In this document: positions 27,709 through 36,738 of the stretch, one piece after another
Numbering within the stretch: position 1 is the first letter of the stretch
Layout: every line of letters begins with the position of its first letter
Assembly (NCBI RefSeq): GCF_000420525.1
Contig: NZ_ATVC01000015.1
Coordinates: 1 to 42,937, forward strand
Source: Aquaspirillum serpens DSM 68
GTDB lineage: Bacteria > Pseudomonadota > Gammaproteobacteria > Burkholderiales > Aquaspirillaceae
Length of the DNA stretch: 42,937 nucleotides
Reading direction: 5' to 3'
Made by a program: the position numbers and the translations under genes
The notes under the pieces: generated by a model
The model's input: only the letters and a program-made list of their open reading frames with translations
Database searches by the model: none
Told to the model about the DNA's origin: nothing

Positions 27709-28470
27709 TCAAGGTTTGCTGTCCAGATTTGGCAGTCGTCCCACGCGTAAAGTTAGCGGCCAGCGCAAAGTCCGACTGCTAGCATTGCCCCACGCCTGTT
27801 CGAGTGCTGGTTCAATGACAAGCAGTGGGTCGCTGTGATGGGTTTCTTGATAGCGGCGGCTGGCCGACCACGTCGAAAGATAGCCGCGTAAACCGGCTAA
27901 AGTCCATTCTGCAGTCAGGGTAAATGGCATGGCAGGGTAATCGATAAATGGCCATTTCAGCTGACGATAACCACTTTCTACCCACTGCCGTTGGGGGGGC
28001 CAATAGCGGCCCACAACCTCGTGATAATAGTGTTGTAACACCTGATTTAATTCGCCGTCGGCCTCGATATTTTGATAACACCACACAGCAATCAGGCCGT
28101 TAGGTTTAAGTACCCGTTTCGCTTCGGCAAAAAAACCTTCCATATCAAACCAGTGTAACGCTTGAGCTACAGTGATCAAATCAACCGATTGATCGGCCAG
28201 CGCCGAGGCTTCGGCATGTTCGCACACATATTCGACATTGTTGCGGGCGGTGGCATGGGCAAGCTGGGCACTGCTAGCATCGGTGGCGACGACACGCACA
28301 AAGCGTTCTGCCAGCGCAATGGCGGCTTGCCCGTTACCAGTGGCAACGTCCCATGCTAACTGACGGCTAGGCGCAAGTGCCGCGAGCCAATCGAATAAAG
28401 CTGGAGGGTAGTGAGGCCGGTAGCGAGCATAGTCGGAGGCTAGCGGGGAGAACTCGTCGCAAAATGACAT
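27709..28470 (-). CDS. class I SAM-dependent methyltransferase
   Basis: A 253-residue methyltransferase of the Methyltransf_11/25 type. Motif I is AWDVATGNGQAAIALAERF (about 39-57), the acidic residue after strand 2 is in VVATDASSAQL, and motif post-II/III text is LITVAQALHWFDMEGFFAEAKRVLKPNGLIAVW. The HWF(D) signature and N-terminal FSPLASDYARYRPHYPPALFDWL match the group that includes trans-aconitate methyltransferase-like and YafE-like proteins, but the substrate is not predictable. It is separated from the next gene by about 68 bases and has its own promoter-like sequence. Confidence 0.88.
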   Translation of the reverse strand: MSFCDEFSPLASDYARYRPHYPPALFDWLAALAPSRQLAWDVATGNGQAAIALAERFVRVVATDASSAQLAHATARNNVEYVCEHAEASALADQSVDLITVAQALHWFDMEGFFAEAKRVLKPNGLIAVWCYQNIEADGELNQVLQHYYHEVVGRYWPPQRQWVESGYRQLKWPFIDYPAMPFTLTAEWTLAGLRGYLSTWSASRRYQETHHSDPLLVIEPALEQAWGNASSRTLRWPLTLRVGRLPNLDSKP

Positions 28471-28504
28471 AAAACACCATGAGCGCCAAAATAATCATGG
28501 GCAT

Positions 28505-28533
28505 GTCATACAAACATTTTGTCATCAGGTCAA
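28505..28533 (-). promoter_or_regulatory. probable promoter of the methyltransferase gene
   Basis: On the reverse strand TTGACC (28528-28533) and TATGAC (28505-28510) are separated by 17 bases, about 35 bases upstream of the methyltransferase ATG. The intervening segment contains ATGACAAAA, which also occurs upstream of the Rossmann-domain gene. Confidence 0.5.
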
Positions 28534-28557
28534 GAAATTTGTGCGTTAAAGGCTATT

Positions 28558-28616
28558 TTTCTCAAAAAAAATCAAAAAAACAAAAAAAGCCGGCGCTCTA
28601 GTAAAAGAGAGCCGGC
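28558..28616 (-). terminator. intrinsic terminator of the Spy/CpxP-like gene
   Basis: On the reverse strand GCCGGCTCTCT (28606-28616) pairs with AGAGCGCCGGC (28589-28599), one mismatch, with a six-base loop. Seven T residues and further T-runs follow. It begins about 37 bases after the stop of the gene that ends at 28653. Confidence 0.85.
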
Positions 28617-28652
28617 CATCAAAACACACTCCGTGTCTTACCTAAAGCAAAA

Positions 28653-29123
28653 TCAATGCCGTTTTTGGTGGTGGCGCATCATCGGGTGTTGTTGGTCAAA
28701 AATGGCTTTTTGTTCGGTGCTTAATGTGTCGTAGAAGTGACGAGTTTCCGCGCTGGCTTTTTCCATGTGTGCCACATGATCGCGGGCATGTTCCAACATG
28801 CGTTCCATTTTTTCTGGGACGGTTTTAGGTTGTTCTGTATTACGCCATGCTTTGATTTTTTCTTGTTTGGCTTTGCTGTGTTCCAGCATAAAGTCGGCGT
28901 AGCGTTTCCAATCGGCTTCTTGTTTGTTGCTCAATTTCAATGCGGTTTTCAATTTATCCAACCGCGCTTGCACTGCTTCGGGTTGCATCATTTTGTGCAT
29001 TTTCTCACTGTGCATCCCTCCTGCCATTGGGCCATGTTCCATTGGCGCCGCGATGCTATACGCGGCAGGTAGGCTCAGGCCCAAGGCCAAGGCGGATGTC
29101 AGTAAGAATTGTTTGGTCTGCAT
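28653..29123 (-). CDS. Spy/CpxP-like periplasmic protein, Met/His-rich
   Basis: A 156-residue exported protein. The signal peptide is about residues 1-26 (ending AAYSIAA). Then comes a Met/His-rich stretch (MEHGPMAGGMHSEKMHKMM) and a long helical body with Spy-like repeats (LKLSNKQEADWKRYADFM and FYDTLSTEQKAIFDQQ, each a degenerate LTxxQ unit), ending in a His-rich tail (HPMMRHHQKRH). Family members act as periplasmic chaperones or metal-responsive sensors (Spy, CpxP, ZraP). The Met/His enrichment suggests soft-metal binding, perhaps copper. It has a clear ribosome binding site (GAGGAC) and its own terminator. Confidence 0.82.
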   Translation of the reverse strand: MQTKQFLLTSALALGLSLPAAYSIAAPMEHGPMAGGMHSEKMHKMMQPEAVQARLDKLKTALKLSNKQEADWKRYADFMLEHSKAKQEKIKAWRNTEQPKTVPEKMERMLEHARDHVAHMEKASAETRHFYDTLSTEQKAIFDQQHPMMRHHQKRH

Positions 29124-29255
29124 GATTCAGGTCCTCCTGTTTTGTCGTGAAGATGAAGATATAGACGACCCTCAGTCGAGAAAAGTTCACTGCAGTGCGA
29201 CATTTTGTCACTTCACAAATAAGCATAATGTCTGCCACGATATGCCAGTCTAAAT

Positions 29256-29272
29256 GGTCATACCTTATGACC
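29256..29272. promoter_or_regulatory. palindrome upstream of the cytochrome bd operon, candidate operator
   Basis: GGTCAT, five bases (ACCTT), ATGACC: a perfect inverted repeat 47 bases before the cydP start and between divergent genes. It resembles a dimeric-regulator operator. It does not match the FNR or ArcA consensus. Confidence 0.5.
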
Positions 29273-29318
29273 TAAAACGAAAAAATCTTGATTTTTCAAT
29301 GTATATAGGGCGGCTGTT

Positions 29319-29507
29319 ATGGCAAAACCACGCAGCTTACTGCAGGAAGTCATATGGATTGTGGTGATCAAATTGCTGGCTCTGACCAGTATTTGGTGGT
29401 GCTTTATCCGCGATGTGAAGGTCGAGGTCGCTACCACCGATACAGCACACCATTTTCTTGCCTCTCCTTCTTCCTCGGCTCAGCAACGGAGCACTCACCA
29501 TGACTGA
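29319..29507 (+). CDS. cydP: CydP, small cytochrome bd accessory protein
   Basis: A 62-residue protein with one membrane segment (about 11-29, [19 protein letters not shown]) followed by RDVKVEV, a pattern I associate with the CydP family of putative small oxidase subunits. It is the first gene of the operon and overlaps cydA by eight bases, supporting a role in cytochrome bd assembly or stability. The polar C-terminal tail is probably not conserved. Confidence 0.75.
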   Translation: MAKPRSLLQEVIWIVVIKLLALTSIWWCFIRDVKVEVATTDTAHHFLASPSSSAQQRSTHHD

Positions 29508-31053
29508 AGAATTAGTCAATCTCTCGCGGCTGCAATTTGCCGTGACCGCGATGTATCACTTTTTGTTTGTCCCGCTGACTTTGGGTATGACATGGCTGTT
29601 GGTCATTATGGAGTCGGTGTATGTCATGACAGGTAAGGTGATTTACAAAGACATGACCCGCTTTTGGGGAAAATTGTTCGGAATTAACTTTGCTTTAGGT
29701 GTGACCACCGGCATTACTTTGGAATTCCAATTTGGTACAAATTGGGCGTACTACTCGCATTATGTCGGTGATATTTTTGGTGCCCCCTTGGCAATCGAAG
29801 GCTTGATGGCCTTTTTTCTCGAATCGACTTTCATCGGTCTGTTTTTCTTTGGCTGGGACCGTTTGTCGAAACAGCAACATCTGTTGGTAACACTATTGAT
29901 GGCGGTAGGTACCAATCTTTCCGCGCTGTGGATTTTGATTGCTAACGGTTGGATGCAAAACCCCGTTGGGGCCGAGTTCAGCTATGAAACCATGCGGATG
30001 GAGATGGTGGATTTTGCGGCGGTGTTGTTTAACCCCGATGCACAAGCCAAGTTTGTCCATACTGTCAGTGCCGGTTACGTCACAGGCGCCATGTTTGTCC
30101 TATCGATTTCAAGTTGGTATTTGCTGAAAAAACGCGATGTGGAGTTTGCTAAAAACAGTTTCCGTATTGCAGCAGCCTTTGGCTTTGCTTCGGTGTGCTC
30201 GGTGATTGTGTTGGGTGATGAATCGGGTTATGTGGTCGGTGAAGCACAACAAACCAAATTAGCCGCGATGGAAGCGATGTGGGAAACCGAGCCGGCGCCG
30301 GCATCGTTTAACTTGATTGCGATACCCAACGAAGCAGAAATGAAAAACGACTTTGCCATTCATATCCCGTGGTTAATGGGATTGATTGGAACGCGTTCGT
30401 TAGATCAACAAATCCCCGGGATTAAAGACATTGTCGCGCACAACCGAGAGCGAATCGTCTCGGGTATCTCTGCTGTCAAAGCCTTAGAACAACTGCGTCA
30501 AGATCAAAGCAACACAGCAGCAAAGGCCGTGTTTGAAAAACATAAGGCAGATTTGGGCTTTGGTTTGTTGCTGCGTAAATACACTGCAGATGTTGGCACT
30601 GCCACGCCCGAGATGATTGATCAGGCGGCGCGCTCAACAATTCCAAAAGTAGCGCCGATGTTCTGGAGTTTCCGTGTCATGGTGGCCTTGGGTTTTGCTA
30701 TGTTGCTGCTATTCGGTTTGGCCTTGTGGTACTCCATCAAAGGTAATTTTGCAGAAAAAAGCGGCTTTTTGCGGACGGCGGTGTGGTGTTTGCCGATGCC
30801 GTGGATTGCATGTGAGGTGGGTTGGTTTGTGGCGGAGTATGGTCGCCAACCGTGGACGATTTACGGTGTGTTACCGACGCATCTGTCCGTATCTACGCTA
30901 TCCCCAGCATCGTTGTATGGCTCCTTGGCTGGTTTTATTGCCTTTTATACCGTGCTGTTGATTGTCGAGATGTATTTGATGATTCGGTTTGCTAAGCAAG
31001 GCCCCGGTAGTTTAGGCACTGGGCGTTATCTCAATGAAGCAATTGCCCATTAA
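29500..31053 (+). CDS. cydA: cytochrome bd ubiquinol oxidase subunit I
   Basis: A 517-residue subunit carrying the three hemes and the quinol site of the high-affinity terminal oxidase. The heme ligand His20 lies in [14 protein letters not shown], and the [13 protein letters not shown] segment that follows the Q loop is present near 452. The length fits the long-Q-loop class found in E. coli. The ATG at 29500 is chosen because [20 protein letters not shown] matches the family N terminus and an ACGGAG ribosome site precedes it; an in-frame TTG-type extension to 29458 lies inside cydP. It is followed by cydB after 15 bases. Confidence 0.98.
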   Translation: MTEELVNLSRLQFAVTAMYHFLFVPLTLGMTWLLVIMESVYVMTGKVIYKDMTRFWGKLFGINFALGVTTGITLEFQFGTNWAYYSHYVGDIFGAPLAIEGLMAFFLESTFIGLFFFGWDRLSKQQHLLVTLLMAVGTNLSALWILIANGWMQNPVGAEFSYETMRMEMVDFAAVLFNPDAQAKFVHTVSAGYVTGAMFVLSISSWYLLKKRDVEFAKNSFRIAAAFGFASVCSVIVLGDESGYVVGEAQQTKLAAMEAMWETEPAPASFNLIAIPNEAEMKNDFAIHIPWLMGLIGTRSLDQQIPGIKDIVAHNRERIVSGISAVKALEQLRQDQSNTAAKAVFEKHKADLGFGLLLRKYTADVGTATPEMIDQAARSTIPKVAPMFWSFRVMVALGFAMLLLFGLALWYSIKGNFAEKSGFLRTAVWCLPMPWIACEVGWFVAEYGRQPWTIYGVLPTHLSVSTLSPASLYGSLAGFIAFYTVLLIVEMYLMIRFAKQGPGSLGTGRYLNEAIAH

Positions 31054-31068
31054 CCACGGAGCGACACT

Positions 31069-32217
31069 ATGGACATGCTTTTGGATTACCCAACCTTAAA
31101 AGTCATTTGGTGGCTGTTGGTGGGCGTGTTATTGGTTGGCTTTGCCATCATGGATGGCCACGATATGGGAGTGGGGACTTTACTGCCTTTTGTGGGCCAG
31201 AATGATGTTGAACGGCGGGTGGTGATTAACACCGTTGGCCCACATTGGGACGGAAATCAGGTCTGGTTTATCACCGCTGGTGGGGCAATCTTTGCTGCTT
31301 GGCCGCTGGTCTATGCCACCGCTTTTTCTGGGTTTTATTGGGCAATGTTGGCGGTGTTGTGGGCATTGTTTTTCCGTCCCGTTGGTTTTGACTATCGTTC
31401 GAAAATTCACCATCCAACATGGCGTAAGGTGTGGGATTGGGGTTTGTTTATCGGTGGTTTTGTCCCGCCATTGATCTTTGGTGTGGCATTCGGAAATCTG
31501 TTGCAAGGTGTGCCTTTCCATTTTGACGATAACTTGGTGCCTTACTACACCGGCTCGTTCTGGGGATTGCTCAATCCTTTTGCGTTGTTATGTGGCGTGG
31601 TGAGCTCTGCCATGGTGACTTTTCACGGTGGAGTGTATTTGATGCACCGAACGGAAGATGAGGTGTATCAACGCAGCCGGCGTTGGGTCAATGTGACAGG
31701 TTTGTTGACTGTGGTGGCGTTTTCTCTGGCTGGGCTGTGGCTCGCGTGGGGGATTGATGGCTTTGTGATCAGTTCGGTGGTGAATCCTGCTGCACAACCC
31801 GATCCATTGGCAAAAACAGTGGTGAAACAAGCCGGAGCATGGTTGGCTAACTATCAACAGTGGCCGTTGGCGATGGCATTGCCTGTACTGGCTTATATTG
31901 GTTTTTTGGCTGCGTTGTGGTTAGCAAATCGAGGCCGGACATTGGCTGCCTTTGTGGCCTCCTCTGTAGCCATGACAGGGGTAATTGGTACAGCAGGCAT
32001 CTCCATGTTCCCCTTTGTGATGCCCTCTTCCACCGATTTGCGTTCGAGTTTGACCGTGTGGGATAGCGTCTCGAGTCATAAAACCTTGGGGATTATGTTG
32101 GTTGCAGTGGTAATTTTTATGCCCATCATCATTGCTTATACCCGTTGGGCGTATGGCGTGATGAGTGGCAAGGTGACTGCCGCCTATATCCGTGAAAATG
32201 AACACTCGGCTTACTAA
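31069..32217 (+). CDS. cydB: cytochrome bd ubiquinol oxidase subunit II
   Basis: A 382-residue polytopic partner of CydA. The conserved N-terminal segments are LLVGFAIMDGHDMGVGTLLPFVG and RRVVINTVGPHWDGNQVWFITAGGAIFAAWPLVYA; the rest alternates hydrophobic helices with short loops and ends in VTAAYIRENEHSAY. It has the usual length. It supports heme insertion and the proton channel. A GGAG-type ribosome site precedes the start, and cydX follows after 17 bases. Confidence 0.98.
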   Translation: MDMLLDYPTLKVIWWLLVGVLLVGFAIMDGHDMGVGTLLPFVGQNDVERRVVINTVGPHWDGNQVWFITAGGAIFAAWPLVYATAFSGFYWAMLAVLWALFFRPVGFDYRSKIHHPTWRKVWDWGLFIGGFVPPLIFGVAFGNLLQGVPFHFDDNLVPYYTGSFWGLLNPFALLCGVVSSAMVTFHGGVYLMHRTEDEVYQRSRRWVNVTGLLTVVAFSLAGLWLAWGIDGFVISSVVNPAAQPDPLAKTVVKQAGAWLANYQQWPLAMALPVLAYIGFLAALWLANRGRTLAAFVASSVAMTGVIGTAGISMFPFVMPSSTDLRSSLTVWDSVSSHKTLGIMLVAVVIFMPIIIAYTRWAYGVMSGKVTAAYIRENEHSAY

Positions 32218-32234
32218 ACAGAGGGGAATGCAAG

Positions 32235-32366
32235 ATGTGGTATTTTGCGTGGATGTTGGGAATTGGTTTTGCTGTGCTGCTGGCGATTCTCAATGCACTG
32301 TGGGGTGATAATGAGGCATCACGCCAGCCTGTCGCTGATTCCAGAGTGAAATCAGATCATGTCTGA
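32235..32366 (+). CDS. cydX: CydX, cytochrome bd small subunit
   Basis: A 43-residue membrane protein, MWYFAWMLGIGFAVLLAILN followed by ALWGDNEASRQ and a polar tail. The MWYFAWxLG start and the single helix followed by an acidic residue are diagnostic for CydX, required for stability and activity of the oxidase. It has a strong ribosome binding site (GAGGGGA region) and lies 17 bases after cydB. The stop overlaps the ybgE start by 8 bases. It is short enough to be missed by automated callers. Confidence 0.95.
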   Translation: MWYFAWMLGIGFAVLLAILNALWGDNEASRQPVADSRVKSDHV

Positions 32367-32637
32367 TAATGCTAGTCCAGCCCGTACTCATACTCACTGG
32401 CCGCTGCTGTTATTGGCCCTGACCATTTTGGTGGTCACCACGGTGTGGCCGCACAGTTTGTCGAATGAAGCAGGCCAAGCCGATCATCTATTGGCGATGT
32501 TGGTGTTTTGGGCCATGTGTGCGAGTTTTATTCGCGGGGTGGGGTTTATTCCCCATCACCGCCTGTGGCGTGCGCTGTTTTCAATCCCTGCGGTAGGTGT
32601 GGCACTGTCTGCGGCAGGTGGTCGGATGTTTTTTTAA
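32359..32637 (+). CDS. ybgE: YbgE-like cyd operon protein
   Basis: A 92-residue protein with three hydrophobic segments (about 14-30, 43-62 and 71-90). The end segment VGFIPHHRLWRALFSIPAVGVALS matches the YbgE family text (GF.P....WR.LFSP). The gene usually ends cydABX operons; its role is thought to be accessory. It overlaps the 3' end of cydX. A terminator follows 23 bases after the stop. Confidence 0.85.
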   Translation: MSDNASPARTHTHWPLLLLALTILVVTTVWPHSLSNEAGQADHLLAMLVFWAMCASFIRGVGFIPHHRLWRALFSIPAVGVALSAAGGRMFF

Positions 32638-32660
32638 ATTCATCTCTGTCGTAAATATTG

Positions 32661-32695
32661 AAAAAGCCCCCTGTTTAAAAGCAGAGGGCTTTTTT
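32661..32695. terminator. terminator between the cyd operon and the copper receptor gene
   Basis: AAAAAGCCCCCTG and CAGAGGGCTTTTTT form an imperfect hairpin (one mismatch) flanked by A and T runs on both sides, so it can serve the forward cyd operon and the reverse receptor gene ending at 32710. Confidence 0.8.
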
Positions 32696-32709
32696 GTTTG
32701 TTGCGCAGA

Positions 32710-34695
32710 TTAGAACTGATAACGACCTTTTACCCACCAAGTCCGACCAGGTTCATTGACCCGCAGGGTTTGTTCATAGCCGGCGGGTTGGGCCATACCG
32801 CCCGGCATCCCACGGCTAATTGGCTCGGCATAGCTACGATCAAATAAGTTATCCACCCCAGCGATTAACGACAATGATTTCTCTGGTTTCCAACCGCCAT
32901 ACAGCGACACCGTGCTAAAGCCGGCGGCGGGTGTGGATAAGTCCATATTGAAGACATTGCCGCGAGTTGGATCGAGACGGGTTTGCCGTGCGACAGCGCG
33001 CACAGAAGCACCGGCAGAGAACACACCATCATCGTAATCAACAGCTAAACGACCTTCGAGCGGTGGCGTTTGTGCCAAGGGACGGCCACTGCTGTCATTA
33101 CGACCATAGACATAAGCAACACTGGCTTGAGCCTGCCAATGTTTAGCAAACCGCCAGCTAATATCCGCTTCACCCCCAAGGCGAGTGGCATCCACATTGG
33201 TGGCGCTTGCCATCGAGAAATGCGGGGCATTTGGGTATTGCGCCAAAATAAAGTCATCAATTTTGGCGTAGAACACGCTGGCATTCGCTTGCCAATCCCC
33301 TTGCCGCCATGACAAGCCGAGATCCAATTGTGTTTGTTTCTCTGGATTGAGTAAGAAGGCATTATTGCTTTTGGTGCGCTCCCAATAATCTGGCGCGCGT
33401 TCGGTGTAGCCCACACCGGCAAACCATAACCATTGTGGTGTGGCTTGTTGTTCAAACCGGATAAAACCGCCGTGTAAGGTATCGCGATCTGTGACCCCTG
33501 CCGTTTTAGATGCACTGCTGGCACGTTGATCGGTCGCTTCATGCTGATCGACACGCCATCCGGCCAAAATGCGGCTTTGTTCCGACAACGTATATTTACC
33601 TTCCAGATAGACCCCTTGACGGCTAAAGCGCATATCGGGGGTGCGTGCTTGTTGTTGATAATTCACCCCACTACGGGCGGTGTGCCAGTCGTGTTGTACG
33701 TCAGCGCCAAGATTCAGAGTGAGTTGGTCAAAACTCAGTTCCGCATCCACTTTAGCGCCTTCTACTTCGCGGTCGGGATTACTCAATGCCCATGCCGACT
33801 TCATTGCTGGAGGCCGGCGCAAGGAGAAGTTATCCATCACATGATCGACATAGCTGTGATAGTACGATGCCGATACTTTATTTAACCAAGGCGTGATTTG
33901 GCGGCGCTCGGCTTTAATCTGCCACGCATCGCGGTCAAACTTTGCCCCGTCCATCATGCGGTCGGCGTAAGCCCCTTCACCACGGCTCCAATCATAAGAG
34001 AATTCCAGCAAGGTCTGACTATTGGGAGTCCAACCCACAGTTGCAGCTGCGCTATGGCGACGGGCGGCAGAATTCACCTGCACACCGTCACCATCGCGAT
34101 AATCACCGCTTTCATTGCGTTGACCAGATAAACGAATCCAGCCCAACTCCGAACCTGCTAATAGATTCAGTGATTGGTCATTACGATCAAAGCTGGCAGC
34201 TGTCGCCGACACATCACCACTGATACTCGGGCCGGTAAAAACAGGGGTATCACGTTCAAAACTGACACTGCCCGCTAATGGCACTGGGCCATGCTGTACG
34301 CTTTGTGGCCCTTTGCGAACCACGACACGATCGAAGGTATCTGGATAGATATATGCCGTTGGTGGATCCATCCGCATCCCACAGCCACCAAAAGCACTGC
34401 TGCCATCAATCAAAATATTTAAGCGTCCAGCGCCCAAACCGCGTAATAACGGATCGCCACCCGAGCCCCCTTTGCGGGTTACGCTAAACCCCGGAATGCT
34501 TTTGAGCAAACCGGCGCCATCTGCTGCCGGCAAAGGTTGGCGTGGTGCTTTGGCATCAGTGATGATGGTCAACGGGTCGCGCATTGGGGCCGCCGTCACC
34601 ACAATCGGTTCAAGCGTGGCGGGATCGGTATTAGCGTAAACGGTACTGGCACTGCTGAGGGCACAGGCAGCGATGAAAAAGGAACGGGTGTTCAT
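32710..34695 (-). CDS. TonB-dependent copper receptor (OprC/NosA type)
   Basis: A 661-residue outer-membrane barrel with a signal peptide (ending STVYA, residues 1-21), a TonB box region (EPIVVTAAP), a plug domain and a 22-strand-type barrel ending in VKGRYQF. The plug contains GGCGMRMDPPTAYIYP, the segment specific to OprC/NosA. The copper ligands known from OprC, a CxxxM and an HxM pair, are present as Cys105-Met109 and His285-Met287 (VDHVMDNF). It should therefore bind copper and help move it across the outer membrane. The start at 34695 gives a normal signal peptide; an upstream ATG adds 17 residues, so the 5' end is somewhat uncertain. Confidence 0.93.
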   Translation of the reverse strand: MNTRSFFIAACALSSASTVYANTDPATLEPIVVTAAPMRDPLTIITDAKAPRQPLPAADGAGLLKSIPGFSVTRKGGSGGDPLLRGLGAGRLNILIDGSSAFGGCGMRMDPPTAYIYPDTFDRVVVRKGPQSVQHGPVPLAGSVSFERDTPVFTGPSISGDVSATAASFDRNDQSLNLLAGSELGWIRLSGQRNESGDYRDGDGVQVNSAARRHSAAATVGWTPNSQTLLEFSYDWSRGEGAYADRMMDGAKFDRDAWQIKAERRQITPWLNKVSASYYHSYVDHVMDNFSLRRPPAMKSAWALSNPDREVEGAKVDAELSFDQLTLNLGADVQHDWHTARSGVNYQQQARTPDMRFSRQGVYLEGKYTLSEQSRILAGWRVDQHEATDQRASSASKTAGVTDRDTLHGGFIRFEQQATPQWLWFAGVGYTERAPDYWERTKSNNAFLLNPEKQTQLDLGLSWRQGDWQANASVFYAKIDDFILAQYPNAPHFSMASATNVDATRLGGEADISWRFAKHWQAQASVAYVYGRNDSSGRPLAQTPPLEGRLAVDYDDGVFSAGASVRAVARQTRLDPTRGNVFNMDLSTPAAGFSTVSLYGGWKPEKSLSLIAGVDNLFDRSYAEPISRGMPGGMAQPAGYEQTLRVNEPGRTWWVKGRYQF

Positions 34696-34798
34696 CGGTC
34701 GGTGTCGCTTTATCAGAAAGAAATAAAGCCGCGATGATAAAGACATGAAATTGTCTTGCTAATGTGGCAAAACGTCGCAGCCAAGGTCGCAACCAGCA

Positions 34799-34832
34799 AA
34801 AAAAATGCCCCACAACAAGGTGGGGCATTTTA
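34799..34832 (-). terminator. terminator of the rpmH-rnpA-yidD-yidC operon
   Basis: AAAATGCCCCAC (34803-34812) and GTGGGGCATTTT (34820-34831) pair perfectly over 12 bases with a short loop, flanked by A/T runs. It lies 19 bases after the yidC stop and upstream of the receptor gene. Confidence 0.88.
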
Positions 34833-34850
34833 AGTCAAACGAAATGCAAA

Positions 34851-36509
34851 TTAAGAATTGAGTGCCTGAGCCGACTGTTTCTCAATTTGTTTATTGACAT
34901 ACCACTGCTGTGCCATCGACAGAATATTGTTGACGACCCAGTACAACACCAGACCAGCAGGGAAGAAGAAGAACATAACCGAGAACGCTAACGGCATGAT
35001 TTTCATCATCTTCGCTTGCAAAGGATCGGGTGGCGGTGGATTGAGGAAGGTTTGCGCAAACATGGTCGCGGCCATGATCACTGGCAAAATATAGAACGGA
35101 TCGGGACGCGATAAGTCTTCAATCCAGCCTAACCAAGGGGCTTGACGCAGTTCGACCGATGCCAACAACGCCCAATACAAACCGATGAACACCGGAATCT
35201 GAATCAAAATCGGCAAGCATCCACCCAAAGGGTTGATCTTTTCGGTTTTGTACATTTCCATCATCGCTTGCTGCATCTTCATGCGGTCGTCGCCGTATTG
35301 CTCTTTCAGGCGTTGCAAGCGTGGTGCCACCGCTTTCATTTTTGCCATCGAGCGATAGCTGGCAGCAGACAACGGATAGAAAGCGGCTTTGATTAACACC
35401 GTCAGCAAGACAATCGACCAACCCCAGTTACCCACCAACTGATGCAGGCGGTCCAACACCCAGAACAGTGGTTTGGCGATGATGGTGGTCCAACCATAGT
35501 CTTTGGTTAAGTCCAAGCCCGGGGCAATCGCTTCTAAGGTGCGGGTTTCTTCTGGGCCAGCATACAGCGGCATGGAGAAGGTGCTGGTTTGACCGGCGGC
35601 AATCGCTGGCAAGGTCACAATAGTGCCGGCTGAGTAAAGGCCATTGCTGGCGGGCTTCAACTCAAAACGACAAGCGGTTGCAGTTTGGCACAGCGTTTTA
35701 CCGTCATTGGTTTTTAAAATCCATGCGGTAGCAAAATAATGCTGCAACATAGCAACCCAGCCGTTATCGGCTTGTTTGACGTATTCAGCCTTATTCTTGT
35801 CTAAATCTTCAAACTTAACCTTTTGGAACTTGCCTTCTTCGGTGTAAACCGCTGGGCCAGTAAAGGTATAAGCTAAAGAATTTTCACCCTCTGGGGCCTG
35901 ACCATCACGCAAGAAACGATAGTAAGCTTCGAGCGACAAAGGCTGGTTACTTTGGTTAACCACCTCATGGCGAACATCAATTAAGTAGCTGCCGCGAGTG
36001 AAGCGATAGACCTTGCGTACCTCAACCCCATTCACTGCCGGCGCGGTCAACACCACTTCAACATGATCTTGCCCTTGTTGCAGTTGATAGCGAGCTTGTC
36101 CTGCTTGGAAAATCGTTTTGTGCGATGGCAAGTTGGGTTGTTGCGCCGAAATCAGACCACTTTGGGCGATATAGGTGCGGCCACCGTCATCTTGCAACAG
36201 CAAGAAAGGTTGTTTGGGATCGTGCACGGCCCCTTGTTTGAGCAGCTCCATCCGGCGGATGTCGCCCCCTTGGGTGTCGATCATCACCCGCAACAAATCG
36301 GTTTCGACTTGGATGCGCTGTGCTTTTAATAATTGACCCGCAGCGGCAGGCTCAACCGTTTTGGCTGCTGTCGTAGGCGTTGGCGTTGGGGTGTCTGTGG
36401 AGGCCGTCACTGCCGGTTTTGGTGGCGGAGGCGGGGCGAAAAATTCTTGCCACAACATCAAGATGCTGAAGGACAGAATAATAAAAGCGATGAGTCTTTT
36501 GGTATCCAT
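34851..36509 (-). CDS. yidC: membrane protein insertase YidC
   Basis: A 552-residue inner-membrane insertase. The first membrane segment is at about 3-22 ([22 protein letters not shown]), followed by a Pro/Thr-rich linker and a large periplasmic domain (about 60-335). The insertase core follows with [55 protein letters not shown] and a last helix with [18 protein letters not shown]. The ATG at 36509 is chosen because [10 protein letters not shown] matches the family start and GGAAACGAG precedes it. It is the usual partner of yidD, rnpA and rpmH. Confidence 0.98.
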   Translation of the reverse strand: MDTKRLIAFIILSFSILMLWQEFFAPPPPPKPAVTASTDTPTPTPTTAAKTVEPAAAGQLLKAQRIQVETDLLRVMIDTQGGDIRRMELLKQGAVHDPKQPFLLLQDDGGRTYIAQSGLISAQQPNLPSHKTIFQAGQARYQLQQGQDHVEVVLTAPAVNGVEVRKVYRFTRGSYLIDVRHEVVNQSNQPLSLEAYYRFLRDGQAPEGENSLAYTFTGPAVYTEEGKFQKVKFEDLDKNKAEYVKQADNGWVAMLQHYFATAWILKTNDGKTLCQTATACRFELKPASNGLYSAGTIVTLPAIAAGQTSTFSMPLYAGPEETRTLEAIAPGLDLTKDYGWTTIIAKPLFWVLDRLHQLVGNWGWSIVLLTVLIKAAFYPLSAASYRSMAKMKAVAPRLQRLKEQYGDDRMKMQQAMMEMYKTEKINPLGGCLPILIQIPVFIGLYWALLASVELRQAPWLGWIEDLSRPDPFYILPVIMAATMFAQTFLNPPPPDPLQAKMMKIMPLAFSVMFFFFPAGLVLYWVVNNILSMAQQWYVNKQIEKQSAQALNS

Positions 36510-36528
36510 CTCGTTTCCGGGCTGGAGT

Positions 36529-36738
36529 CTAAGGAACAGGATCGTAACCACTGCCCCCAAGGGGGTGGCAACGGCCTATGCGTTTTAGGGCCAAGTAACC
36601 GCCTTTGATCGCACCATGTTTTTGAACTGCTTCGAGTGCATAGCTAGAGCACGTTGGCTGATAGCGGCAGCGCGGTGCAAGCCAAGGACTGATGGCGACT
36701 TGATAAAAGCGAATCAGGAAGATGAAGATGCGTGACAT
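36529..36738 (-). CDS. yidD: membrane protein insertion efficiency factor YidD
   Basis: A 69-residue protein: [41 protein letters not shown] is the family signature, with cysteines at 23 and 30 and an amphipathic N-terminal helix. It is thought to assist YidC-dependent insertion. It overlaps the 3' end of rnpA by 25 bases, and yidC follows after about 20 bases. Confidence 0.97.
   Translation of the reverse strand: MSRIFIFLIRFYQVAISPWLAPRCRYQPTCSSYALEAVQKHGAIKGGYLALKRIGRCHPLGGSGYDPVP

Noticed and set aside
29290-29310. FNR box before the cyd operon (TTGATTTTTCAATG)
   Set aside because: The half-sites TTGA and TCAA are separated by four bases rather than six and the ATCAA half is missing.
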